Part shown: positions 9,862 to 19,950 of the stretch, piece by piece
How the letters are laid out: the number at the start of each line of letters is the position of its first letter
How positions within the stretch are numbered: the first letter of the stretch is position 1
NCBI RefSeq assembly: GCF_900637555.1
Contig: NZ_LR134378.1
Coordinates: forward strand, 2,862,001 to 2,926,000
Direction: 5' to 3'
DNA length: 64,000 nt
DNA from: Lautropia mirabilis
GTDB taxonomy: Bacteria; Pseudomonadota; Gammaproteobacteria; Burkholderiales; Burkholderiaceae_E
Program-made: the position numbers and the translations under genes
The notes under the pieces: generated by a model
What the model was told of the DNA's origin: nothing
The model's database searches: none
Seen by the model: only the letters and a program-made list of their open reading frames with translations

Positions 9862-10386
9862 TCAGCCGTCTTTCAGGGCCTGAGCGCCCAGCTGCACCCA
9901 TTCCAGCGCCAGCTCGCGCTCGGCAATGAAGGCGTTGTACAGCGTGTCTTCGCACAGGATGCCGCGCGGCATGTCTTCGGGCAGCCGGCCGGCCTCATCG
10001 GCTTCATAGTCGCGGCGCCATTCACCATTGAAATAGTAGTGGTGCAGCTCCTGCAGCCGGGCATGGGCCGTCCGCCATTCCCGCTGGGCCGCCTGCAGGC
10101 GCGGCAGGACCTCGGCCCATTCTTCATAGAGTGCCTCCAGCCGGCGGATGCGTGCCAGATCTTCCGAGGGCAGCAAGGACGTGTCGCCAGCCTGGGCATC
10201 CGCCTTTGCCGGCACAGGGGCAGGCTCACCGACGGCTGCATCGGCTGCCGCAGCCGGAGAGACATCGGCAGCGGGGGTGTCCGCTGCATCGGCGGCCGTA
10301 TCGGCAGAAGCCTCGGCAAGAGCTTCTTCAAGGACATCGGAATGGACCAGGCCCGAGAGGCCTGCATCAGGAAGACCGCTTTTCAT
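9862..10386 (-). CDS. DUF4298 domain protein
   Basis: 174 residues. The C-terminal half (about 75-165) matches my memory of the DUF4298 family: a helical IRRLEALYEEWAEVLP segment, ELHHYYFNGEWRRDYEADE, and a late LCEDTLYNAFIAERELALEW segment. The N-terminal 70 residues are Ala/Asp/Pro-rich and probably disordered. Function is unknown. It lies 174 bp upstream of the secreted Cys-rich gene on the same strand but is not tightly coupled to it. Confidence 0.7.
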   Translation of the reverse strand: MKSGLPDAGLSGLVHSDVLEEALAEASADTAADAADTPAADVSPAAAADAAVGEPAPVPAKADAQAGDTSLLPSEDLARIRRLEALYEEWAEVLPRLQAAQREWRTAHARLQELHHYYFNGEWRRDYEADEAGRLPEDMPRGILCEDTLYNAFIAERELALEWVQLGAQALKDG

Positions 10387-10867
10387 AAGACTTCAACGCG
10401 TTTCACAATATGAAGAGAAGACCGGCAACCGACGGCGTCCTCCAGGGCCACGCCTGCCGCGCATGCCCTGCCGGACAGACTGTCCACCCGTCCGGCCCGG
10501 GGCGAACTGTCGGCGTGCCACCGTGTGTGCGGCGCCCGGAGAAGCAGCCCCGAAACACCGTTGGCACTGATGGCAACATCGTTCAATTATAGTCGAACGC
10601 ATCGCAACCCGACGTGAAAGCACGGCAAAATACCCAAAAACGAACACTGCCCCTGCGCCAGGGTGATGCCGGGCTGCGACACGGTTTCGCCATCTTCCCG
10701 CCGCCTGATCAGGGGGCAGCGCAACCGATGCCCCAGCCTGCCGTAACAACGTCCGGCCCCGCCATGACGGGCAGGACGGACGGGTATACTGCCAGCAAAG
10801 TATTATCCCCCCATAAGACCTGAACGATCCCGTTCCCGGAAGATTCGTCAATTCCACGGAGACTCTC
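10387..10867. other. Intergenic region upstream of glcB
   Basis: 481 bp between divergent genes. It holds the promoters of glcB and of the DUF4298 gene. A TATACT hexamer at 10795-10800 is a possible -10 for glcB, but I see no good -35 at the right distance. The strip 10570-10640 is AT-richer. Open frames here have no recognisable product or codon pattern, so I call no gene. Confidence 0.5.
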
Positions 10868-13033
10868 ATGACCCATCGTGTCGAAAGATTCGGCCTGCAG
10901 GTGTCCGCCCCCCTTCATGACCTGATCGAGGAGGCTCTGCCCGGCACCGGCGTCAGCGCCGACGCCTTCTGGCAAGGCCTGTCCAGCCTCATCCACGACC
11001 TGGGCCCCAAGAACCGCGCCCTGCTGGCCAAGCGTGACGACATCCAGAAGAAGCTCGACGACTGGTACCGCGCCCATCCCGGTCCCATCCAGGACATGGC
11101 CGCCTACAAGGCCTTCCTGACCGAGATCGGCTATCTGGTACCCGAAGGTCCCGACTTTGCCATCGACACCCCCAACGTCGATGACGCCATCGCCAAGGTG
11201 CCCGGCCCGCAGCTGGTCGTGCCCGTCATGAACGCCCGCTACGCGCTCAACGCCGCCAACGCCCGCTGGGGCAGCCTGTATGACGCCCTGTACGGCACCG
11301 ACGCCATCGGCAGCCTGCCCAAGGGCGGCGGCTACGACCCGGCTCGCGGCGATCAGGTCATCGCCTGGGCCAAGCGCTTCCTGGACGAAGTGGCTCCGCT
11401 GGCTCAGGGCAGCCACAAGGACGTGACCGCCTACCAGGTGGCCGACGGCAAGCTGGTGGCCCAGACGGCCCACGGCGCCACGGGCCTGAAGGATCCGTCC
11501 CTCTTCGTGGGCTACCAGGGTGATGCCAGTGCGCCCTCTTCCGTGCTGCTGCGCCAGAACCAGCTGCACATCGACCTGCGCATCGACCGCAACAACCCCA
11601 TCGGCAAGGCCGACCCGGCCGGCGTGGCCGACGTGGTGATGGAAGCAGCCGTCTCCACCATCATGGACTGCGAGGACTCCATCGCGGCCGTCGACGGTGA
11701 GGACAAGGCCGATGTCTACCGCAACTGGCTGGGCCTGATGAAGGGCGACCTCACCGAGGAAGTCAGCAAGGGCGGCAAGACCTTCACCCGCCGCCTGAAC
11801 CCCGATCGCGTCTACACCACGCCCGACGGCAAGGGTGAGTTGTCGCTGCAGGGCCGCTCGCTCATGCTCGTGCGCAACGTCGGCCACCTCATGACCAGCC
11901 CCGCCATCCTGGACAAGGAAGGCCGGGAAGCGCCCGAAGGCATGATCGACGCCATGTGCACGGTGCTCATCGCCATGCACGACCTGAAGAAGACCGGTGG
12001 CGCCCGCAACTCCGCCAAAGGCTCCATCTACATCGTCAAGCCCAAGATGCACGGGCCCGAGGAAGTGGCCTTCGCCAACGAGATCTTCAACCATGTCGAG
12101 AAGGTGCTGGGCCTGCCGGCCAACACCGTCAAGCTCGGCATCATGGACGAAGAGCGCCGCACCACCGTCAACCTGAAGGAAGCCATCCGCGCTGCCCGTT
12201 CGCGCATCGCCTTCATCAACACGGGCTTCCTCGACCGGACCGGCGACGAGATCCACACCTCGATGGAAGCCGGCCCGATGGTGCGCAAGGGCGACATGAA
12301 GACCCAGCCGTGGATCCTCGCCTACGAAGACAACAACGTCGACGTGGGCCTGGCCTGCGGCCTGTCCGGCATCGCCCAGATCGGCAAGGGCATGTGGGCC
12401 ATGCCTGATCTGATGAAGGCCATGCTGGAGCAGAAGATCGGCCATCCCAAGGCCGGTGCCAACTGCGCCTGGGTGCCCAGCCCCACCGCCGCCACCCTGC
12501 ACGCCACGCACTACCACCAGGTCGACGTGCTGGCCCGCCAGGCCGAGATCGCCAAGGGCGGCAAGCGCGCCAAACTGGAAGACATCCTCACCATCCCCGT
12601 CGCCGCCAAGGCTGACTGGTCCGAGGCCGACAAGCAGGCCGAGCTGGACAACAACGCCCAGGGCATCCTCGGGTATGCGGTCCGCTGGGTGGATCAGGGT
12701 GTGGGCTGCTCCAAGGTGCCCGACATCAATGACGTGGCCCTGATGGAAGACCGCGCCACCTGCCGCATCTCCTCGCAGCACATGGCCAACTGGCTGCGCC
12801 ATGGCGTCGTCACCCGCCAGCAGGTCGAAGAGACCTTCAAGCGCATGGCCGCCGTGGTGGACAAGCAGAACGCCGGCGACCCGGCCTACCGCAACATGGC
12901 CCCGGCCTGCAACGGCATCGCCTACCAGGCCGCCACCGACCTGGTGCTCAAGGGTTGCGAACAGCCGGCCGGCTACACCGAGCCCATCCTGCACGCACGA
13001 CGTCAGGAACTGAAGGCCTCGCTGGCCAAGTGA
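10868..13033 (+). CDS. glcB: Malate synthase G
   Basis: 721 residues, full length for the G isoform. It condenses glyoxylate with acetyl-CoA to malate (glyoxylate and glycolate use). The N-terminal clasp begins at residue 5 ([17 protein letters not shown]). TIM-barrel motifs include [17 protein letters not shown] (around 260), [18 protein letters not shown] (around 328), [18 protein letters not shown] (around 423) and the C-terminal [15 protein letters not shown] (around 640) with the catalytic Asp region just before it. SD ACGGAGA lies 6-7 bp before ATG. No isocitrate lyase or glycolate oxidase operon is adjacent. Confidence 0.98.
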   Translation: MTHRVERFGLQVSAPLHDLIEEALPGTGVSADAFWQGLSSLIHDLGPKNRALLAKRDDIQKKLDDWYRAHPGPIQDMAAYKAFLTEIGYLVPEGPDFAIDTPNVDDAIAKVPGPQLVVPVMNARYALNAANARWGSLYDALYGTDAIGSLPKGGGYDPARGDQVIAWAKRFLDEVAPLAQGSHKDVTAYQVADGKLVAQTAHGATGLKDPSLFVGYQGDASAPSSVLLRQNQLHIDLRIDRNNPIGKADPAGVADVVMEAAVSTIMDCEDSIAAVDGEDKADVYRNWLGLMKGDLTEEVSKGGKTFTRRLNPDRVYTTPDGKGELSLQGRSLMLVRNVGHLMTSPAILDKEGREAPEGMIDAMCTVLIAMHDLKKTGGARNSAKGSIYIVKPKMHGPEEVAFANEIFNHVEKVLGLPANTVKLGIMDEERRTTVNLKEAIRAARSRIAFINTGFLDRTGDEIHTSMEAGPMVRKGDMKTQPWILAYEDNNVDVGLACGLSGIAQIGKGMWAMPDLMKAMLEQKIGHPKAGANCAWVPSPTAATLHATHYHQVDVLARQAEIAKGGKRAKLEDILTIPVAAKADWSEADKQAELDNNAQGILGYAVRWVDQGVGCSKVPDINDVALMEDRATCRISSQHMANWLRHGVVTRQQVEETFKRMAAVVDKQNAGDPAYRNMAPACNGIAYQAATDLVLKGCEQPAGYTEPILHARRQELKASLAK

Positions 13034-13123
13034 TGGCCTGAAGAAGACCCGAGCCGGCCCCGCAGGGGCTGGCCCGGACCTGGTGGGCAGGCCCGCGTCC
13101 CGCAGGCCATCCCTTCCAGAGCT

Positions 13124-13149
13124 GAACAAGCCCCTTCGGGGGCTTGTTC
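13124..13149. terminator. Perfect 11-bp hairpin between convergent genes
   Basis: GAACAAGCCCC-TTCG-GGGGCTTGTTC: an 11-bp perfect stem closed by a UUCG tetraloop, between the convergent ends of glcB and the ligase-like gene. There is no T run on either side, so termination is likely but not proven. It could serve both strands. Confidence 0.75.
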
Positions 13150-13170
13150 GTTCCTGCGCGTCGCGAATGC

Positions 13171-14913
13171 TCAGCGCCCCTCGTCATCCCCCTGCATCAG
13201 CGCCTGGTGCGCCGCATCGGCTTGGTGCAGCACACTTTCCACCAGACTTTCCCGGCTGGCCGGTACCTGCGTGAGCCCTTCGGTCTCGGCAATGGCGCTG
13301 CCATCGGTTTCGCTGACTTCTGGCGATGCGATGGGCTCATTACCCGGCAGCACGTCCACGAACTCCAGCCACTTGGGCAGCTTGTACTGGGCCAGGTTGT
13401 CGGCCAGATAGGCCATCAGGCGCTGCTCCATGGCCTGGTCAGGTGTCTCGTTGGGCTTGAGCACCACCAGGGCCTTGGGCCGGATCAGGCCTTCCTCCTC
13501 GGGCGCGCCGATCACGCTCACCTCGGCCACGGCTTCGTGGGCCTGCAGGGCGCTGGCAATCTCGGCCGGCGAGACGAACTGGCCGGAGATCTTGATCAGG
13601 TCATCGGAACGACCGGCATAGTGGTAGAAACCTTCCGTATCGCGCCAGAAGCGGTCACCCGTCTTCACCCAGGGCCCCAGGAACACGTCGCGGCTCTGCT
13701 GGCGCTGGTTCCAGTAGCCCAGGGCAGCGGTGGGACCATTGACCAGCAGCGTGCCGACATTGCCGTCGGGCACATCGACGTTCAGCTCGTCCACCAGCCG
13801 GATGCGGAAGCCGGGCACCGGCTTGCCCACGGTGCCTTCGGCCGTTTCGGCCGGCGTGTTGGACAGGTAGATATGCAGCATCTCGGTGGCGCTGAAGCCA
13901 TTGAGCACGGGCGTACCCAGCTTTTCCTCGAAGCGGCGCTGCAGGCTGGCCGAGAGCGAGTCACCGGCCGAAACGCACAGGCGCAGCGACACTTCATGGT
14001 CATCGGGGCACTCGGGATCAGCCAGCAGGGCCGAAAACGCTGCCGGAACCCCGAACAGCACGGTCGGGCGAGCCCCCACCACCTTGGCGGGTGCCGCCCC
14101 CGTCAGATAATGGATGAGGTCGCTCACGGTGCGGCGACCGGACTTGAGCACGGCCATCGCCCCCGCCACCATGGGAAAGATGAGGGAATTGCACAGACCG
14201 TAGGCGCTGTAGAGCGGCGCCACCGACAGGCAGCGGTCCCGGGGTGTCAGCTCCAGCACGCCCTGCCCGAACAGCTCGCCCATCTGCACCAGGCTGGAAT
14301 GGCAGTGGATGGTGGCGCGGGGATGCCCGTCGATGCCGGAGGAATAGAGCCAGAAGCAGGGCTCATCGCTGATGGTGTCGATGGTCTCGAGGTGATCGTC
14401 CTCGGCACCGGCCTCCAGGATGGCGCCGATGTCGCCGCCATCGGCCAGCGGCGCTTCCGAGACCAGCAGGCGCGACAGCGTGGGAATGGAGTTGTGCAGA
14501 CCATCCAGCGCCGGGTAGACCGAGCGCGAGACGAAGAGCGCCTTGGCCCGCGAATCGCGCAGCATGTAGTCGTAGTCATGCTTGGACAGCCCCGTGTTGA
14601 CGCAGACCGGCACGACCCCCGCCTTGATGGCCCCCAGGAAGATGGTCGGCCAGTCGATCGTGTCGGTCAGGCACAGCATGATGCGGTCTTCGCGCCCCAC
14701 CCCGATGGAGTGCAGCCCACGCGCGAAGTGGTCCACCCGCCGGGCCAGCTCGCCATAGGTCATGGCCACCCGCTCATCGACGAAGGCCACCTGGTCGGCG
14801 CGGCCCGCCTGCAGGTTGCGCTGCAGCAGGTCGTGGGCAGCGTTGTAGTCACGCGGGATGCTGGACAGCACCACTTCGGTACTGTCTTCGGAACGCGGCG
14901 CTTCCTTGTCCAT
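13171..14913 (-). CDS. Benzoate-CoA-ligase-like AMP-binding protein lacking the catalytic C-terminal motif
   Basis: 580 residues. The ANL fold of the benzoate-CoA ligase subgroup is clear: SATEMLHIYLSNTPAE near 338, GKPVPGFRIRLVDE near 363, TGDRFWRDTEGFYHYAGRSDDLIK near 428. Two key elements are abnormal. The P-loop normally reads YSSGTTGxPKG but is YSSGIDGHPRATIH (190-203), without the Lys. The expected C-terminal LPKTATGKIQR, which supplies the adenylation Lys, is replaced after FVDVLPG (about 524) by an unrelated acidic tail of 56 residues. It may be inactive as a ligase or have a changed role. ATG 14913 follows GGAGA. It lies 65 bp after sua5. Confidence 0.85.
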   Translation of the reverse strand: MDKEAPRSEDSTEVVLSSIPRDYNAAHDLLQRNLQAGRADQVAFVDERVAMTYGELARRVDHFARGLHSIGVGREDRIMLCLTDTIDWPTIFLGAIKAGVVPVCVNTGLSKHDYDYMLRDSRAKALFVSRSVYPALDGLHNSIPTLSRLLVSEAPLADGGDIGAILEAGAEDDHLETIDTISDEPCFWLYSSGIDGHPRATIHCHSSLVQMGELFGQGVLELTPRDRCLSVAPLYSAYGLCNSLIFPMVAGAMAVLKSGRRTVSDLIHYLTGAAPAKVVGARPTVLFGVPAAFSALLADPECPDDHEVSLRLCVSAGDSLSASLQRRFEEKLGTPVLNGFSATEMLHIYLSNTPAETAEGTVGKPVPGFRIRLVDELNVDVPDGNVGTLLVNGPTAALGYWNQRQQSRDVFLGPWVKTGDRFWRDTEGFYHYAGRSDDLIKISGQFVSPAEIASALQAHEAVAEVSVIGAPEEEGLIRPKALVVLKPNETPDQAMEQRLMAYLADNLAQYKLPKWLEFVDVLPGNEPIASPEVSETDGSAIAETEGLTQVPASRESLVESVLHQADAAHQALMQGDDEGR

Positions 14914-14978
14914 CGGGCGGTCTCCGGAACGAACGGCAGAAAGGGAAATGGTATGCCGAGAGCGAGGAAAAGTCTGGC

Positions 14979-16001
14979 TCAGCCCGCTGCCGCGGCCCGC
15001 TGCAGACGGTCCTGCACGGCGCGCCAGGCCGGCTCGGCAGGCGGCTGCTCCACCAGAATGGCATCCACGCCCAGCGCATCCAGCTGATGCAGGGTGTCAT
15101 ACAGGTGGCGGGCCGCCAGGGCCACCTCGGTGGGCTGGCAACGCCAGAAGAGCCCCGGCTGCTCCGGGGGCGGTTCCGGGCGCCAGACCGCGATGCGCCC
15201 CATGGGCAGGCCGTCGATGACCGGCGTCTGGGCGGCCGAAAGGGCTGTTGCCCGCTGCTGGAGCAGTGCAGCCAGTGCTCCCGCCGACAGCAGCCGCAGC
15301 GGCACCGACGGGGCATAGTGGGACGGCAGAGCCCCCGGCACCCGCGGCGCATCCGCTTCCCGGGTGGCCTGCGAATCCGCAGCGCGCACCGGCTGCCCCA
15401 GGCAGTCAGCCAGCGCCTGCAGGCTGATGCCACCGGGGCGCAGCAGCACGGGCGCACCGCGTGACAGGTCGACGATGGTGGATTCCACGCCCACTTCGGA
15501 TGGGCCGCCATCCAGCACCAGCGGTACGGCACTGCCCAGCCCGCTGCGCACATGAGCGGCACGGCTGGGGCTGATGCGGCCGAAGCGGTTGGCCGAAGGT
15601 GCAGCCAGACCGGTGATGCCCACCGGGGCCAGGGCCTGCATCAGGCGCTGAAAGACCGGATGAGACGAGACGCGCAGCGCGATGGTGTCCTGCCCCGCGC
15701 TGGCAAAGGGCGGCGCACCAGCCCGGCGCCTGAGCACCAGCGTGAGCGGCCCGGGCCAGAAGGCATCGGCCAGGCGCTGTGCCGCTGGCGTCCACTCGGC
15801 CCACTGTTGCGCCGCCAGGGCGTCCGCCACATGCACGATCAGCGGATGATCGGCCGGACGCCCCTTGATACGATAGATGCTGGTCACCGCCTGTTCATCG
15901 GCGGCGTTGGCCGCCAGCCCATAGACGGTCTCGGTGGGCAGGCCGATGACACCACCGGCCTGCAATACAGCCGCCGCTTCGGCCAACGGAGCGTCGGTCA
16001 T
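14979..16001 (-). CDS. tsaC: L-threonylcarbamoyladenylate synthase, Sua5 type
   Basis: 340 residues. It makes threonylcarbamoyl-AMP for t6A modification of ANN-decoding tRNAs. The YrdC domain is at about 5-195: GGVIGLPTETVYGLAANA, IYRIKGRPADHPLIVHV, PSANRFGRISPSRAAHV. A Sua5-type C-terminal domain follows the linker with PGALPSHYAP (about 232). I use ATG 16001; an upstream TTG at 16025 is possible and would abut purK. It is last but one in the purC-E-K run, a spacing that suggests co-transcription rather than a metabolic link. Confidence 0.93.
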   Translation of the reverse strand: MTDAPLAEAAAVLQAGGVIGLPTETVYGLAANAADEQAVTSIYRIKGRPADHPLIVHVADALAAQQWAEWTPAAQRLADAFWPGPLTLVLRRRAGAPPFASAGQDTIALRVSSHPVFQRLMQALAPVGITGLAAPSANRFGRISPSRAAHVRSGLGSAVPLVLDGGPSEVGVESTIVDLSRGAPVLLRPGGISLQALADCLGQPVRAADSQATREADAPRVPGALPSHYAPSVPLRLLSAGALAALLQQRATALSAAQTPVIDGLPMGRIAVWRPEPPPEQPGLFWRCQPTEVALAARHLYDTLHQLDALGVDAILVEQPPAEPAWRAVQDRLQRAAAAG

Positions 16002-16021
16002 CGTGCCATCCGCCACGCCGC

Positions 16022-17293
16022 TCAACCTTCCACCAGCGGCTGCGCCACCTGATGACCGATGGCGGCCGCCTGCTCACGCGCGGCGTCCAGGGTGTCGGCC
16101 ACGATGTTGACGTGCCCCATCTTGCGCCCCATGCGGGCCTCATCCTTGCCGTACAGGTGCAGGTGGGCGCCCGGATGGGCCAGCACGGCGGACCAGTCCG
16201 GCTCGGTGGGCTCTGCCGGCGGCGGTGCCACCGGGTACCACGCATTGCCCAGGATGTTGAGCATGATGACCGGCCGGACCTGCGCGGTACTGCCCAGCGG
16301 CAGCCCTGCCATCACACGCGCCTGCTGCTCGAACTGGCTGCAGTCGGCCGCATCCAGCGTCCAGTGGCCCGAGTTGTGCGGGCGCGGCGCCATCTCGTTG
16401 GCCAGCAGCCGGCCGTCTTCCAGCACGAAGAACTCGATGCACAGGATGCCGCGGTATTCCAGCCGCTCGGCCAAGCTGACGGCGGCGGCACGGGCCTGCT
16501 CGGCCAGCGCCGGCGAGACGGAAGCCGGCACGGTGCTGACCGCCAGGATGCCCTGCCGGTGCTCGTTGGCAGCCAGCGGGTAGACGGCCACCTGGCCGTC
16601 GGCACCGCGTGCCAGCAGCACCGAGACCTCGGCCGCCAGCGGCACCTGCTGCTCCAGCACACAGACCGGCGCCCGGCCGGAAGCAGCGGCCGTGAAGCGC
16701 TCAAAGGCGTCACGCGCGGCCTGACGAGTGGCCACGCGGGCCTGGCCCTTGCCGTCATACCCCAGCCGCGCCACCTTCAGGATGGCCGGGAACAGCGTGT
16801 CGGGCACGCCATCAACGTCTTCAAGGGTCTCGATGACCCGGTACGGGGCCACCGGCACGCCAGCCCCCGTGAAGAAGGCCTTCTCGGCCACCCGGTCCTG
16901 GGCCACGGCCACCGAGGCGCCCGTGGGCGCGACCCGGGTGAGCATGCCCAGCCGCTCCAGCGCAGCCGCCGGGACGTTCTCGAATTCGGTGGTGACGGCG
17001 TCGCAGAGCGTGCCCAGCTCCACCAGCGCAGCGTCGTCCAGATAGTCGGCGCGAATGTGATGATCGGCCACCCGGGCGGCGATGCCATCGGCATCCGGGT
17101 CCAGCACGCAGACGCGATAGCCCAGCCGCTGGGCGGCCTGGCAGAACATCCGCCCCAGCTGGCCGCCGCCCAGCACCCCCAGCCAGCTGCCCGGGGGCAA
17201 CGGCTTCCAGTCCAGCGGTGCCGGCGCAGGAGCCGGCTCATTGAATGCCAGCTTCGCAGGCCGGCCGTGGCGACGGGATGGGGTATCGGTCAT
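16022..17293 (-). CDS. purK: N5-carboxyaminoimidazole ribonucleotide synthase
   Basis: 423 residues, ATP-grasp enzyme. It carboxylates AIR using bicarbonate and ATP in purine synthesis. [22 protein letters not shown] (about 38-59) is the N-terminal nucleotide fold, TEFENVP (about 101) is diagnostic, and [12 protein letters not shown] (about 174) is the ATP-binding loop. The late [13 protein letters not shown] (about 298) is the conserved metal and substrate segment. A Pro-rich N-terminal extension of about 30 residues precedes the fold. The ATG overlaps the purE stop by 4 bp. Confidence 0.97.
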   Translation of the reverse strand: MTDTPSRRHGRPAKLAFNEPAPAPAPLDWKPLPPGSWLGVLGGGQLGRMFCQAAQRLGYRVCVLDPDADGIAARVADHHIRADYLDDAALVELGTLCDAVTTEFENVPAAALERLGMLTRVAPTGASVAVAQDRVAEKAFFTGAGVPVAPYRVIETLEDVDGVPDTLFPAILKVARLGYDGKGQARVATRQAARDAFERFTAAASGRAPVCVLEQQVPLAAEVSVLLARGADGQVAVYPLAANEHRQGILAVSTVPASVSPALAEQARAAAVSLAERLEYRGILCIEFFVLEDGRLLANEMAPRPHNSGHWTLDAADCSQFEQQARVMAGLPLGSTAQVRPVIMLNILGNAWYPVAPPPAEPTEPDWSAVLAHPGAHLHLYGKDEARMGRKMGHVNIVADTLDAAREQAAAIGHQVAQPLVEG

Positions 17294-17820
17294 CGCGGCA
17301 GCTCCATCTGGCGGGCGGCCTTGGTCTGGCTGCGACGATAGGCGTTCAGCGCCGTGGCAAGGTCCGGATCCGACAGGGCCAGCTGCGCCACGGCAAACAG
17401 GGCGGCATTCACCGCCCCCGATTCGCCGATGGCAAAGGTGGCCACCGGAATGCCCCGCGGCATCTGCACGATGGACAGCAGCGAATCCTGCCCGTGCAGG
17501 TGACGGCTGGGCACCGGCACACCCAGTACCGGCACCGTGGTCTTGGCCGCCAGCATGCCCGGCAGATGGGCCGCGCCCCCTGCCCCGGCGATGATGGCCT
17601 GCAGGCCGCGCCCGGCGGCTTCCTCGGCGTAGGCGAACATGTCGTCGGGCATGCGGTGCGCCGACACCACCCGGGCCTCGTGCGGCACGCCAAACTGCTT
17701 GAGCACATGCACGGCGTGCTGCATCACGTCCCAGTCGGAACTGCTGCCCATCACCACGCCCACCACGGGCGGCATGCCGGTGAGGGTCTGCGTGACCTGC
17801 GTCTGAGTGTTCGGATTCAT
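17290..17820 (-). CDS. purE: N5-carboxyaminoimidazole ribonucleotide mutase
   Basis: 176 residues. It converts N5-CAIR to CAIR, the step after PurK. The class I signature [10 protein letters not shown] (about 24-33) is followed by [18 protein letters not shown] (His about 55) and [17 protein letters not shown] (about 76-92). The sequence [20 protein letters not shown] is also typical. It lies 12 bp after purC and overlaps purK by 4 bp, forming a purC-E-K operon read on the minus strand. Confidence 0.98.
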   Translation of the reverse strand: MNPNTQTQVTQTLTGMPPVVGVVMGSSSDWDVMQHAVHVLKQFGVPHEARVVSAHRMPDDMFAYAEEAAGRGLQAIIAGAGGAAHLPGMLAAKTTVPVLGVPVPSRHLHGQDSLLSIVQMPRGIPVATFAIGESGAVNAALFAVAQLALSDPDLATALNAYRRSQTKAARQMELPR

Positions 17821-17832
17821 GGTCTCCCCGGC

Positions 17833-18723
17833 TTACAGCGACTGGCCGGTCAGCCGCTCATAGGCCTCGCGGTAGCGGTTGCTGGTGGCCTCGATGACGG
17901 CCAGCGGCAGCGGCGGCGGCGGCGCCTGGCGGTTCCAGGTCTTGATGGTGTCCAGATAGTCGCGCACGAACTGCTTGTCGAAGCTGGGCGGCGAGATGCC
18001 GGGGCGGTACTGATCCACCGGCCAGAAGCGGGAGGAATCCGGCGTGAGGATCTCGTCCATCAGCACCAGCTTGCCCTCTTCGTCCAGACCGAACTCGAAC
18101 TTGGTGTCGGCGATGATGATGCCGCGCGTGGCCGCATACTCGCTGGCCTCACGGTACAGCGTCAGGCTGGTGGCGCGGATCTGCTCGGCCAGGTCGGCGC
18201 CGATGCGGGCCACCATCTCGTCGAACGAGATGTTCTCGTCGTGCTGCCCCAGCTCGGCCTTGGCCGCTGGCGTGAAGATCGGGGCGTCAAGCCGCTCGGC
18301 CTGGGCAATGCCCGGCGGCAGCGCAATGCCCGAGACACTGCCCTCGGCCAGATATTCCTTGTAGCCCGAGCCGACCAGGTAGCCGCGCACCACGGCCTCC
18401 ACCAGGATGGGCTTCAGGCGCTTGACCAGCATCGAGCGGCCCTGCACCAGCGGAATCTCGTCGGGCTGCACCACCGATTCAGGCGCCTCACCCGTGAGGT
18501 GATTGGGCACCACATGCTTGAGCTTGTCGAACCAGAACAGCGCCAGCGTGTTCAGCACACGGCCCTTGTCGGGGATCGGCTCGGCCATGATCACATCGAA
18601 AGCCGAGAGCCGGTCGGAAGTCACCATCAGCAGGCGATCCTCGCCCACCGCATAGTTGTCGCGCACCTTGCCACTGCCCAGAAGCGGCAGCGAATGCAGG
18701 CGCAGGGACGGCGCAGAACTCAT
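17833..18723 (-). CDS. purC: SAICAR synthetase
   Basis: 296 residues, the eukaryotic/Burkholderia-like long form. It joins Asp to [16 protein letters not shown] (about 15-26) and [18 protein letters not shown] (about 37-54) form the ATP and substrate site; [13 protein letters not shown] (about 112) and [29 protein letters not shown] (about 200) are conserved. I chose ATG 18723, preceded by AAGGAG at 7 bp, rather than upstream in-frame ATGs, because the family starts here. It is the promoter-proximal gene of purC-E-K-sua5. Confidence 0.97.
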   Translation of the reverse strand: MSSAPSLRLHSLPLLGSGKVRDNYAVGEDRLLMVTSDRLSAFDVIMAEPIPDKGRVLNTLALFWFDKLKHVVPNHLTGEAPESVVQPDEIPLVQGRSMLVKRLKPILVEAVVRGYLVGSGYKEYLAEGSVSGIALPPGIAQAERLDAPIFTPAAKAELGQHDENISFDEMVARIGADLAEQIRATSLTLYREASEYAATRGIIIADTKFEFGLDEEGKLVLMDEILTPDSSRFWPVDQYRPGISPPSFDKQFVRDYLDTIKTWNRQAPPPPLPLAVIEATSNRYREAYERLTGQSL

Positions 18724-18922
18724 GAAACGAAACTCCTTCGGGCGGATGGGGTGCCGGCCGGTGCCACGGTGCAAGGGACAGGACGGGAACAACGGACCCA
18801 CGCCTGCCCGCAGCCTTCCTGGGCCTCGGAACCGACAACTCCGAAGAATAACAGTCTGCGATCCGGTACAGTAGCCCATTGACCGAATGATCCCTGATCC
18901 AGCACGGAATATCTTTCTTCCC

Positions 18923-19693
18923 ATGAGCATGAACACCCGTCCCATCACCTTCGGCCTCGCGGCCCTGCTGCTTCTGCCTGGCCTGGCCCAGGCGCAGATC
19001 AAGACCCAGCCTGATGGCCACTGGCGCCAGATCCTGGGGGCTGGCGCCTCGTTCGCCTCGGGCAACAGCAACATCAACAGCTTCAACCTGCACTACGACC
19101 TGGCCCGCCAGACCCGCCACCACACCGTGGCGCTGCGCGCCCAGGCGCTCTACAACACCAGCAACCACAAGACCAGCGCCCACAACAACACGCTGGAATT
19201 CAACGGCAAGCGCAACCTGGACGAGCGCCACTACATCTTTGCCAACACCAGCTGGTACCGCGACCGCATCGCCAACCTGTCGCACCGGCTGGCCGCTGCC
19301 TTCGGTCGGGGCTACCAGGTCACCACCACCCCCAACGACGACTGGAGCGTGTTTGCCGGTCTGGGCTACTCGGAAGACCGCTACACGGTGCCCACCATCG
19401 TGGCCGACCAGCTGCGCACCCGCTACGGCCGCGCCGAACTCACACTGGGTACCGAGTCCCACCACCAACTCACCGACACCACCACCGCCCATCAGCGCCT
19501 GGTGTTCTACCCCGCGCTCAACCGCAATCGCGACCGGCGCGCCGAGCTGCAGGCCGACCTGAGCGTGTCCATCACCCGCCAGCTGGCGCTGACCGCCGCG
19601 GCCGAGCTGCGCTACAACAGCGACCCCGGCACCAACATCTACAAGATGGATCGGCGCTTCATCACGGGCGTGAGCTGGAAGCTGCTTGACTGA
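18923..19693 (+). CDS. DUF481 family outer-membrane beta-barrel protein
   Basis: 256 residues from ATG 18923 (ATG 18929 also possible). A signal peptide ends in LAQAQ (about 24). The rest alternates short polar turns with aromatic amphipathic strands ([33 protein letters not shown] at the end), as in DUF481/YdiY barrels. The C-terminal strand lacks a terminal Phe but ends WKLLD. Function is unknown; the family is linked to salt or acid stress in some bacteria. It is divergent from purC. Confidence 0.82.
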   Translation: MSMNTRPITFGLAALLLLPGLAQAQIKTQPDGHWRQILGAGASFASGNSNINSFNLHYDLARQTRHHTVALRAQALYNTSNHKTSAHNNTLEFNGKRNLDERHYIFANTSWYRDRIANLSHRLAAAFGRGYQVTTTPNDDWSVFAGLGYSEDRYTVPTIVADQLRTRYGRAELTLGTESHHQLTDTTTAHQRLVFYPALNRNRDRRAELQADLSVSITRQLALTAAAELRYNSDPGTNIYKMDRRFITGVSWKLLD

Positions 19694-19950
19694 GGCACGC
19701 TGAAGGGGCGCACGAGCGCCCCCCACGAAGCCGATGGCCGCATGGCCCCTCTGGCTGGCATCAGCCCCCCCCTGCATCCAAGGCCCCCTGGCATCCAAGG
19801 CCCGCTGTTCGCCAGCCGGCCACCCGTGGCTTGGGCCCCACACCCTTCCCCACCCGGCAGCTGACACCGGCCATTCGGGGCCATACCCTCAAGGGTCGCG
19901 CGGGCGATGCGCACAATCCGGGGCATCTGCCACCAGGGTCGCATCCGCTC

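Noticed and set aside
8332-10413. 693-codon plus-strand open frame over the secreted Cys-rich gene
   Set aside because: Arg/Gly/Leu-rich shadow; the minus-strand frame has a signal peptide and a duplicated module, so it is the gene.
10393-10869. 158-codon minus-strand frame ending near the glcB start
   Set aside because: No recognisable protein pattern; it lies in the promoter gap of two real genes.
10709-13129. 806-codon minus-strand open frame over glcB
   Set aside because: Shadow of malate synthase G, whose motifs are complete on the plus strand.
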